Source: Dehalococcoidia bacterium UBA2158 (GTDB lineage: Bacteria > Chloroflexota > Dehalococcoidia > Lucifugimonadales > UBA3495). From it: a stretch of DNA of 52,654 nucleotides. Under the pieces are notes generated by a model that was not told the DNA's origin, did not search any database, and saw nothing but the letters and a program-made list of their open reading frames with translations. Below are positions 44,428 through 51,428 of this stretch, in pieces. Both the position numbers and the translations under genes were made by a program. How positions within the stretch are numbered: position 1 is the stretch's first letter; every line of letters begins with the position of its first letter. The stretch spans positions 113,460 to 166,113 of the forward strand of contig DCWQ01000038.1 in NCBI GenBank assembly GCA_002328185.1. Direction: 5' to 3'.

Positions 44428-45153
44428 TTCTGCACCAGTAATAAAAGAAGCATCATCGGAAGCTAAGAACAAGACCGCCATCGCCACTTCCATTCTTTCC
44501 CCCTCTCTTCTTAGGGGGGTTGCGTCTATAAGATGCTGTCGATTCCTTCGAACTTCATCATCGGGGATTTTAGAAATCATGGGAGGCATATAGCCTGGGT
44601 GCACCGAGTTCGCCCTGATGTTATCTTTCCCGTACCGTACTGCCGTTGCTTTGGTTAGCAACCTTACAGAACCTTTAGAAGCATTATATGCCGGATGCCC
44701 ACTCTCACCACCGACTAATCCCATAATTGAAGACATATTCACGATGGAACCACCGCCATTATTTTGCATACGTGGCACCGCATGTTTTGTCCCCAAGAAT
44801 ACCCCGGTCGAGTTGATGTCCATGATGCGATTCCAATTTTCTAGACTCGCCGGATCGTCGACCCCTCTACTACTGATGCCTGCGTTGTTAATCAGAATAT
44901 CAAGCGTTCCAAACCTAGAAACGGTGGTTTCCACGGCAGATATCCAGTCAGTTTCGTCCCTCACGTCTAAGTGCACAAAAAGGGCTTGTCCGCCGGTTTC
45001 TCCAATTTCAGACTCTAGCTGCTTGCCTTGCTCGTCGAGTATATCTCCGATTATAACTCGTGCTCCTTCCGAGGCGAACAGCCTAGCTTCATCCGCTCCC
45101 ATACCATTGGCAGCTCCAGAAATCAAAGCTACTTTCCCTTCTAATCTCATCAT
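44395..45153 (-). CDS. SDR family NAD(P)-dependent oxidoreductase A
   Basis: This 252-aa classical short-chain dehydrogenase has cofactor loop SGAANGMG near residues 12-19, NNAG near residue 89, the SS catalytic serine region (NMSSIMG) and the YNASK catalytic pair. It is closely related to SDR B, 258 bp away in divergent orientation. A second ATG three bases inside (45150) is an equal start. The sequence is visibly more A/T-rich than the genes before tRNA-Pro. Confidence 0.9.
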   Translation of the reverse strand: MMRLEGKVALISGAANGMGADEARLFASEGARVIIGDILDEQGKQLESEIGETGGQALFVHLDVRDETDWISAVETTVSRFGTLDILINNAGISSRGVDDPASLENWNRIMDINSTGVFLGTKHAVPRMQNNGGGSIVNMSSIMGLVGGESGHPAYNASKGSVRLLTKATAVRYGKDNIRANSVHPGYMPPMISKIPDDEVRRNRQHLIDATPLRREGERMEVAMAVLFLASDDASFITGAELAVDGGFTAA

Positions 45154-45410
45154 CTAGCTCTCAACTGTTTTGTTATTTTGTTTATACGCGTTTTATAGGT
45201 GCACCATCATACATTAATGGTTCAAGCGCGATGTGGTATCCCTGCGTGGATTTACTGGTCAGGACAGCCATGAAATGAACTGAACGACCTTAGTGGGACA
45301 AAGGCAGGGGACATCACGCCTTTTAGTTGCTTAAGAGTAGCTTCGGATGTAGTATCCTCGAAATATCTGCCAACAGTTGAATTGAAATGTGACGGTAAGG
45401 AGCGAACGCG

Positions 45411-46160
45411 ATGCGTCTACAAAATAAGGTGGCACTGATTAGCGGTGGTGCCAAAGGCATGGGCGCGGTCGAAGCTAAGCTTTTCGCCAAAGAGGGCGCC
45501 AGGATCGTCATCGGCGATGTGCTGGAAACCGAGGGCAAGCAGATTGAAAGCGAGATTAATGAAATAGGAGGCGAATGCCTGTTTGTACCGCTAGATGTAA
45601 CCGACGAAAACCAATGGAACGAGGCGGTAGCCGCAACCGTAAGACGCTTCAGCAAGCTGGATATTCTGATCAATAACGCAGGTATATTCCGCACCAGTCG
45701 GGTGGAGGAAACCAGTTCTGCCGAATGGGATCATGTGATGGACATCAACGCTAAAGGGGTTTTTCTGGGTGCCAAAGCCGCCATACCAGCCATGCGCGAA
45801 GCGGGTGGCGGCTCCATCATTAATCTCTCATCTGTCGCAGGACTAGTCGGAGCAGCCTACTCATCCGCCTATAGTGCGTCAAAGGGAGCGGTGCGGCTTT
45901 TCACCAAATCCACCGCGATCCAATACGCCACCGATGGCATAAGGTGTAACTCGATTCATCCCGGAGTCATCCAGACTGATATGACAAGGGAAGCCATCGC
46001 CGACTCGCAGTTCAAGGCTCAGCGATTGGATCCGACGCCGCTAGCCAGGTTGGGGCAGCCTGAGGATGTTGCTTACGGCGCTCTTTATCTGGCCTCTGAT
46101 GAATCTTCTTTCGTTACCGGTGCGGAGTTGGTCATCGACGGCGGGTGGACCGCCCAATAG
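45411..46160 (+). CDS. SDR family NAD(P)-dependent oxidoreductase B
   Basis: This 249-aa classical short-chain dehydrogenase has SGGAKGMG near residues 11-18, NNAG near 89, LSSVAG with the catalytic Ser, and YSASK. Much of it aligns by eye with SDR A (GDxLxxxGKQxESEI; GVFLGxKxAxPxM; IHPG; FVTGAELVIDGG), so the two are paralogues. AAGGAG precedes the ATG. The substrate is unknown; relatives oxidise cyclic or secondary alcohols. Confidence 0.9.
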   Translation: MRLQNKVALISGGAKGMGAVEAKLFAKEGARIVIGDVLETEGKQIESEINEIGGECLFVPLDVTDENQWNEAVAATVRRFSKLDILINNAGIFRTSRVEETSSAEWDHVMDINAKGVFLGAKAAIPAMREAGGGSIINLSSVAGLVGAAYSSAYSASKGAVRLFTKSTAIQYATDGIRCNSIHPGVIQTDMTREAIADSQFKAQRLDPTPLARLGQPEDVAYGALYLASDESSFVTGAELVIDGGWTAQ

Positions 46161-46252
46161 CTGCGCAACCGGCGGCACTGTGGTGAACACCACGATCGTT
46201 CAGACACCAGCGAAGGCTTTCAGTAAAGATGGACTGGTCATGCTACAGTTGA

Positions 46253-46519
46253 TTGTCCACCAGGTTAAAGGCAGCGGCCAAACAATCGAAAAATGACGTA
46301 GAATGGCAATCCATGTTTAACGCTTGTACAACTACTAGGATTTTTTGCAGACCCAACTGTCCACCAGGCCGTCGTACGAAACCGGAAAATCGCACCACAT
46401 TCCCGGACGCCGATTCTGCTAATGAGGCTGGATACAGAGCATGTTTGGTATGTCTTCCAACAGAGGGTCAACCTGGTCCATGGATTTCAAAAACTGCTCG
46501 TCGGCAAATAAATCCCTAG
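46253..46519 (+). CDS. Stand-alone Ada-type zinc-binding domain protein
   Basis: The 88-aa frame contains the Ada N-terminal module: WQSMFNACTTTRIFCRPNCPPGRR, then ENRTTFPDADSANEAGYRACLVCLP, with the four cysteines of the zinc site in FCRPNCP and ACLVCLP. In Ada this domain takes methyl groups from DNA phosphotriesters. Here no AraC or methyltransferase domain follows, so it is either a solo repair domain or a fragment. The TTG at 46253 is the longest start; ATG 46313 would cut before FNAC. It converges on LLM 5 with a 4-bp overlap. Confidence 0.6.
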   Translation: MSTRLKAAAKQSKNDVEWQSMFNACTTTRIFCRPNCPPGRRTKPENRTTFPDADSANEAGYRACLVCLPTEGQPGPWISKTARRQINP

Positions 46520-47586
46520 TCTTTTAATGCACTTGCGACTTCTTGAATAAAACGCTCCGAGGTGTGAGAGTCGGGATCATCGGGATCCAGTGGACTCCCT
46601 CTCAATATAAACCTGTCTACTCCCGCCTCTATTAGTGCTGATAATCGATCCACGCAATATGATGGAGAACCGAAAATACCAAAGTTACGTGCGAATTCTC
46701 CAGTAACAGCGGCTTCTTGGGTTCCTGCACCCCGACCATGCTGTTGCATGTCATATGATCTGTGGATTTCTTCGAGCACCTGTTGCTGTTCAGCAGAAGC
46801 AGGCCCGACTACCCTCCCATACATGGCAGAGAATCTCGCGAACAATGAAACTTGCCCTGCCCCAATTCTCATAGCTTCCTCAGGGTCATCATGTACTACG
46901 AGTGATATATAGGCTGTAAACGGGATATCTCCGGCGATGCCAGCCTTCACTCGAGCATCCCGCGCTACATCCATGCCCCATGTAACGCGTTCAACATCGG
47001 CGCCTACGTTCAAACTTATCCTGTCAGCGTGGCGTGCGGCAGCTGCAATCACCCTTGGACCGGTTGCGGCGACATCTACAGGTACTTTAGGTTGAATGCC
47101 CGCAATCCAAGATATTCGACTAGAGCTTGAATGGCCTGCTAGTTCCAGTGAAACCAGGTCACTACCGTCTTCAAACTCTACCTCATTGCCCCTTAAGTAA
47201 TTCTGAAGTTGCTCGAGATAGTTCTCGAACTCCGCCACGGAATGAGGCGCACGGCCTAAGTGTGCCAACGCGGAATCTCCTCTGCCAATCCCGAGATATG
47301 CACGCCCGTCGCTTTCCATTTGAATGGATGCGATCGCTGACGCTGTCGCGGCGGGATGCCTTGTAAAGGAATTAGTTACACCAGTGCCCAATTTGATGCT
47401 TGAGGTCGCTTGGGCTGCTAAGGCTAACGCCACGTAACAATCGCCTGAAAGGTTTTGAGAGTCTACGTACGCAATCCCATCATATCCAATTCCTTCGGCG
47501 GCAATGGCTTGTCGCGTGCCACTGAATACATGGAAACCCGGCCTTCCAGGTCTTCCTGCGCCCATAGTCCAGAATTCAACTGGCAT
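46516..47586 (-). CDS. LLM class flavin/F420-dependent oxidoreductase 5
   Basis: This 356-aa TIM-barrel protein has EGIGYDGIAYVDSQN, LGTGVTNSFTRHPAATASAIASI near residue 71 and YLGIGRGDSALAHLGR near 97, resembling the F420-dependent methylenetetrahydromethanopterin-reductase-like LLM subgroup. It lies in the A/T-richer region after tRNA-Pro and is unlike the other four paralogues in detail. GGGAGA precedes the start on this strand. Confidence 0.83.
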   Translation of the reverse strand: MPVEFWTMGAGRPGRPGFHVFSGTRQAIAAEGIGYDGIAYVDSQNLSGDCYVALALAAQATSSIKLGTGVTNSFTRHPAATASAIASIQMESDGRAYLGIGRGDSALAHLGRAPHSVAEFENYLEQLQNYLRGNEVEFEDGSDLVSLELAGHSSSSRISWIAGIQPKVPVDVAATGPRVIAAAARHADRISLNVGADVERVTWGMDVARDARVKAGIAGDIPFTAYISLVVHDDPEEAMRIGAGQVSLFARFSAMYGRVVGPASAEQQQVLEEIHRSYDMQQHGRGAGTQEAAVTGEFARNFGIFGSPSYCVDRLSALIEAGVDRFILRGSPLDPDDPDSHTSERFIQEVASALKD

Positions 47587-47619
47587 TAGTGATTTTTCTC
47601 CCGATCTGAGCTATAAAAT

Positions 47620-47707
47620 AAAAAAAGCCCCGAGGAAACTGGGGGGCTTATGCTCTGAAGTTCTTGGGCAAAAAAAGAGCGCCTTCAGCAGCTTCTGAAA
47701 ACGCTCT
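47620..47707 (-). terminator. Tandem Rho-independent terminators
   Basis: On the minus strand the first hairpin (AGAGCG at 47707-47702 with CGCTCT at 47681-47676, plus an inner TTCAG/CTGAA stem) ends in a T-run, and 27 bp on a second (AAGCCCC/GGGGCTT, 47649-47643 with 47631-47625) ends in T7. They lie after the 101-aa gene and insulate LLM 5. Confidence 0.75.
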
Positions 47708-47793
47708 GTGACTCTAGCACCCAAAAGCTTTTTTTGTCAAGCATTTATGCCTAGATTATGAAAATACCACTCATTTTGTACTCACTGGGGTGC

Positions 47794-48099
47794 CTACTTG
47801 CCCCAATTTCCTGAAGCCTTTCTTCTGGCAATCATGTCATTCACTGGAAGTATCTCTACGTCTCCTCTCCACATCGATCCATTAAATAGTAAGACTACCG
47901 AATTGTAGTCATCGGCTTCTACCACCGCATAATACCTGTGCGCCGCTTGGTATCCGCCTGCGGCTACTACTTTTACATCGTCGTTGCCTTCAACCCATCT
48001 CTCCCCTTCGATTCCAGCCTCCCGGCCAACCGAACCCTCCGCCATCATCCTTCCGACACAAGATTCCCAGGAATGTTGAGCCGTTACGTGGAAAAGCAT
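47794..48099 (-). CDS. Small protein, 101 aa, possibly DUF3303-like
   Basis: An ATG at 48099 with GGAGGA just upstream opens a 101-aa frame starting MLFHVTAQHSWESC and ending WRGDVEILPVNDMIARRKAS. The pattern (MLFHVT... start, RYYAVVEADDYNSVV, GDVEILPV end) is like the small DUF3303-type proteins, although I am not certain of the family. A longer frame to 48375 reads through the KOW gene on the other strand and has no ribosome site, so I reject that extension. Confidence 0.6.
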   Translation of the reverse strand: MLFHVTAQHSWESCVGRMMAEGSVGREAGIEGERWVEGNDDVKVVAAGGYQAAHRYYAVVEADDYNSVVLLFNGSMWRGDVEILPVNDMIARRKASGNWGK

Positions 48100-48189
48100 A
48101 GCGTCCTCCAAATCATAAATCGAATTGGCGAATACTACCTGACAGGCTTTTCTTGCGCCAGCACGGGCCAATCTAATACCTTCCAGGGC

Positions 48190-48399
48190 ATGGGTTTCCA
48201 CTACCGATTCAGCCGGGGCGACAGGGTACAGATAATCTCCGGCAAGCATAAGGGTGCAACCGGTACCGTGGACGCCAATGTGTTCCAGCGGAGCGTTGAT
48301 TTCCCTAAACACCATACGCCCTGCCACCATGTGTTGCTTGATAACCATTTCGTGATTACCATCAACGTGAACCAAGTTGAGCCGTTAGGTAGTCTGTAA
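48190..48399 (+). CDS. Single-domain KOW protein
   Basis: The 69-aa product is almost entirely a KOW motif: SRGDRVQIISGKHKGATGTV followed by a segment ending VLLDNHFVITINVNQVEPL. KOW domains bind RNA or ribosomal proteins in L24, NusG and relatives. This mini-protein is divergent from the 101-aa gene, with 90 bp between. The ATG at 48190 has only a weak CAGGG ahead of it. A longer frame from 47938 contains no domain before this point. Confidence 0.6.
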   Translation: MGFHYRFSRGDRVQIISGKHKGATGTVDANVFQRSVDFPKHHTPCHHVLLDNHFVITINVNQVEPLGSL

Positions 48400-48415
48400 C
48401 TACCGCCAAACACCT

Positions 48416-48847
48416 ATGCCCGATTCCCATAACAAACCAATGCGTGGAATCCATACTGCTGTGGTTGTTGCTGGAGACATAGCGGTTTTCTTGGCGTTCG
48501 TAATCTTAGGCAATACAAAGCATGAAATCACCCTCGGGCAAGCATTACTTCGCACCGCACTGCCATTCGGGTTTGTATGGGTCGTTGGTGCTCCGTGGTT
48601 AGGCGCGTACAGAGCATCCACGCTCAACAGTCTAAGTACGATGGCATGGAAAATACCGTTAATCTGGCTTTTGTGCGGCTTAATATCGCTTATTGGTAGA
48701 GCCTTACTAACCGACTCGTCCTTCATACTGTCTTTTGCTATTGTCTCAATAGCGGTTCAAGGTGTGTTGCTAATCAGTTGGCGCGGTGTGTTCATATTGG
48801 CCGTCACCAAACTGACGCCAAGCCCTTTACCTCAAACGCGTTTATGA
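48416..48847 (+). CDS. DUF3054-like membrane protein
   Basis: This 143-aa protein shows four hydrophobic helices (about residues 13-30, 47-65, 76-94, 100-120) with VVAGDIAVFLAFVILGNTKHE near the start, the pattern of DUF3054. Function is unknown. It begins 16 bp after the KOW gene. Its TGA overlaps the next ATG as ATGA, so the next small gene is translationally coupled. Confidence 0.7.
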   Translation: MPDSHNKPMRGIHTAVVVAGDIAVFLAFVILGNTKHEITLGQALLRTALPFGFVWVVGAPWLGAYRASTLNSLSTMAWKIPLIWLLCGLISLIGRALLTDSSFILSFAIVSIAVQGVLLISWRGVFILAVTKLTPSPLPQTRL

Positions 48848-48975
48848 TTCTCCAACTCGCCCTGGGACTAATCCTCATCTTTGTGTGCGTCAGTGTGCCA
48901 CTCTTGCACATGGGTCTTTATCGGTATCTATCTGGAAGGCTTTCCAAAGACATGGGCAACGAACCCCAAGATTAG
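48844..48975 (+). CDS. 43-aa single-helix membrane peptide
   Basis: An ATG overlapping the stop of the DUF3054-like gene opens a 43-codon frame with one hydrophobic helix at residues 2-24 and a basic, polar tail. It has no recognisable family. The ATGA overlap suggests it is translated with the preceding gene, perhaps as a partner, but the short length makes this tentative. Confidence 0.45.
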   Translation: MILQLALGLILIFVCVSVPLLHMGLYRYLSGRLSKDMGNEPQD

Positions 48976-49006
48976 TCGTCGAATTCCAATATTCCAGAAA
49001 TAACCA
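48973..49006. repeat. Direct repeat, copy A
   Basis: A stretch of about 34 bp beginning TTAGTCGTCGAATTCC at the stop of the 43-aa gene recurs at 49399-49432 with about six differences. Both copies start at a stop codon. Confidence 0.55.
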
Positions 49007-49008
49007 TA

Positions 49009-49401
49009 ATGAGATTGTTCCACCGAACCAACACGGAAGCCACAACAGCGATTTTGAGAGATGGCTTCAAAGATCGAGCCGACCCGACAGGGACAAATCT
49101 CGGGTTCTACGACCAGATTCCAGAAATCAAAGCCGTTTGGTTTACCGACGTTTCTTTGGATGGCGATGACGGCAGACTGCTCTTGCTAGAAATCCCTGAT
49201 GAAGTCGCCCAGAAAGTGGACAAAACTGTCCGTATGGGGTTATGGGGGCGCAGTTCCTTGGTGACTAGGTCTAACCCTCAAGATGGACCGCCAGGAGTCG
49301 GTGAAGAAGGCAAATCCTACCAGGAATATATTATACCCGCGGAAATCGCGAACCAGTATGGCCCGCCGACGGACATCACTGACTTAGCAGATATATTTTA
49401 G
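49009..49401 (+). CDS. 130-aa protein of unknown function, ADP-ribosyltransferase-like pattern
   Basis: The protein opens RLFHRTNTEATTAILRDGF and ends with GKSYQEYIIPAEIANQYG. The HRT...AILRDGF start and late glutamate are reminiscent of small ADP-ribosyltransferase-fold proteins and some phage or toxin-like hypothetical proteins, but the match is short and I would not name a family. It has no partner gene resembling an antitoxin. The ATG is preceded by CCATA without a strong ribosome site. Confidence 0.5.
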   Translation: MRLFHRTNTEATTAILRDGFKDRADPTGTNLGFYDQIPEIKAVWFTDVSLDGDDGRLLLLEIPDEVAQKVDKTVRMGLWGRSSLVTRSNPQDGPPGVGEEGKSYQEYIIPAEIANQYGPPTDITDLADIF

Positions 49402-49432
49402 TCATCGAATCCTAATATTCCGCCAATAACCG
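49399..49432. repeat. Direct repeat, copy B
   Basis: TTAGTCATCGAATCCTAATA and the 14 bases after it match copy A at 48973-49006. It starts at the stop codon of the 130-aa gene. Confidence 0.55.
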
Positions 49433-49588
49433 TCCACGATTCCGGGCTGAGTTCCACGTTTCCGAAGAAGAACCTAACTGCAGACCGGCGTCTGATTCAG
49501 GTCGATGATGGAATCGATTCCGGCCCATATTTTCTTAGCTGTTTATATGGTCAACTACACACCCTTACCACAATCCTTCTAGTGCCTA

Positions 49589-51052
49589 CTATCGTGGCCG
49601 TTCATAGGGGGCATTTTTCAGGGTTGTCAGGTCCATCAGAGGCAGCTCCACCTCTAAGAATTGTCGCACTCCGTTAGCCAGTTCATCATAGCTAGGGAAC
49701 CACGCTCGAAGTTGGGCTCGCCATGCGTTTAAACCCCCACTCGCATGAAGTTCGAATACGGATTCTCTAGCATCGAGTTCGGAGGCCACATGATCCCACC
49801 CCAGATGCAAAACCGCGGCACGTTGCAGTGCTGTGTAACCTCCACCTCCATAAGCGTCCTCTAACTCTGTTGCCATTGTAGGATCCGCGAAATCCGTATC
49901 AGCAGGCGCAACTATTAAGGACGAACCAGGCAAACCCCGTAGTATCTCCGACATGCGTTGACGAGATTTAAAGGTGTTTATGGCAGCGGCTGCAAGGTGC
50001 AATTGGTTCGGCACAGCGAAACCACCTACCGTCATTTCAGGATCCAACTCTGCAGCCCTTATACAGGTTCTGCTGGTCTGCACATCAACGGCTAGGTCGA
50101 CCAACTGCTGTATAGTAACGCGATTCTCTTTTAGATCCATTATCTCCGTCAGCGCAAGTGCTATCCCAAGAGTAAATTCGGCCTTGGCTAACCAACCACA
50201 GTTGTGATGCCAGAGCAGCCACGACACCAGAGAATGGCGGCTGGTCCGTTCAAGGCGTTCCCCAGTGAATACCCGTTCCCGTGGAATGAACACCTCTTTC
50301 ATCCAGAGTGATGCGTCGAGTTCATCAAAACGGCTGCTAAGTGGCGAAAGAAATGGATTAGAGTGCCTAGCAGTTGTCCGGCGCGTGACAACGCGTACAC
50401 CTGGGGCATTCACTGGCAATATGAACCACAACCAACGACCGCTACCGGACGGTAGTTCATCTCGACTAGTGATTAGGACATCTTCCGCGAATGGCGTGCT
50501 GGTATGCATTTGCACTTTGCCGCTGACAACGATCCCGCGGTCGGTCTCACCGTCCAGGTGGATTGCTACTGGGTCTTGTCTGAGTCTAGGCCCAATAAGT
50601 GGTCCGCCCCCGGCAAAGGTAAGAAATCGGCCGGTGTGGGCGATTGATTCTTGATATTCCCTAGCCGCTGCTATTTCCACAGAAGACTTGTCCAATGTTT
50701 CCAGGTGATTCAACATACCCAATGCTATTAAAGCGCCGTAACCCGGGGTATGAGTGATATTGCCGCCGCTAGCAAAAAGTACGGCTCGTATTGCCTCTCC
50801 TTGCCGTTGGAGCTGGGCGGAAGTCGTAGGTAACTCAAAAGCCAACGGGTTCCTTTCGGTCGTGCCATCTGGGTCGGTTAGCAGACTATTTTCCCAAACA
50901 GGGTCGAAATGGCGGTCATACCATTTTTCATATTCCAGTACCATCGCAGACGTAGCTGGATGAGTCGTAACATCTTCTACCGGCCCTTCTCCCATCACCC
51001 ATACATCGCGCCCATCGCGTAAGCTTTCGCGGTACTCAGATCCTGTTCGCAT
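49589..51052 (-). CDS. HpaB-family flavin-dependent aromatic hydroxylase
   Basis: This 487-aa protein follows the 4-hydroxyphenylacetate 3-hydroxylase / 4-hydroxybutyryl-CoA dehydratase fold. It has RTGSEYRESLRDGRDVWVMGE at the start, the flavin-binding beta segment (SGKVQMHTSTPFAEDVLIT), ELDASLWMKEVFIPRERVF, and the C-terminal four-helix bundle. Such hydroxylases need a separate FAD reductase, which is not seen nearby. GAGGA precedes the ATG. The adjacent MFS transporter suggests a catabolic pair (inference). Confidence 0.9.
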   Translation of the reverse strand: MRTGSEYRESLRDGRDVWVMGEGPVEDVTTHPATSAMVLEYEKWYDRHFDPVWENSLLTDPDGTTERNPLAFELPTTSAQLQRQGEAIRAVLFASGGNITHTPGYGALIALGMLNHLETLDKSSVEIAAAREYQESIAHTGRFLTFAGGGPLIGPRLRQDPVAIHLDGETDRGIVVSGKVQMHTSTPFAEDVLITSRDELPSGSGRWLWFILPVNAPGVRVVTRRTTARHSNPFLSPLSSRFDELDASLWMKEVFIPRERVFTGERLERTSRHSLVSWLLWHHNCGWLAKAEFTLGIALALTEIMDLKENRVTIQQLVDLAVDVQTSRTCIRAAELDPEMTVGGFAVPNQLHLAAAAINTFKSRQRMSEILRGLPGSSLIVAPADTDFADPTMATELEDAYGGGGYTALQRAAVLHLGWDHVASELDARESVFELHASGGLNAWRAQLRAWFPSYDELANGVRQFLEVELPLMDLTTLKNAPYERPR

Positions 51053-51428
51053 AATGTCCTCGATTATCTAGATTTGCAGAGAATAAGCAGCATAAAGACA
51101 CGACCCGCACCGCTTCAGGTTTGGAGCTCCACCTGCGCATATTGTTGGTCAAAGAAGGGAAAATCAACCGGCTTATTGTCATAGTCGATCCAGAGGAGGA
51201 TAGCTTCCTAAAACCCATAGTCCCCAACTGAACAATCTTCTAAGACCGTTATCCTGTCAATTCGAGCGTAGATCGCACGATTGCGTTCGTTATTGGCGCT
51301 ATTGGCGCTCTTGTTTATTGTGATCTACTATAGACGTTGTTCCGGCAGCGGTGGAAACACTACAATTGGGCGTCGAAAGCAATTAAACCAAGGTGATATC
51401 AATACTTAGCAGGATATATAAGTCAGCT
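51053..51428. other. 376-bp divergent intergenic region
   Basis: This gap separates the HpaB-family gene and the MFS gene and must carry promoters for both. I see a short direct repeat of ATTGGCGCT (51292-51309) and A/T-rich stretches, but no confident -35/-10 pair and no gene. Confidence 0.5.

Noticed and set aside
47794..48375. 193-codon reading of the 101-aa gene
   Set aside because: The extra 92 residues overlap the KOW gene on the other strand and have no ribosome site, while ATG 48099 has GGAGGA directly upstream.
47938..48399. 153-codon reading of the KOW protein
   Set aside because: The region before ATG 48190 overlaps the 101-aa gene on the other strand and has no domain pattern.
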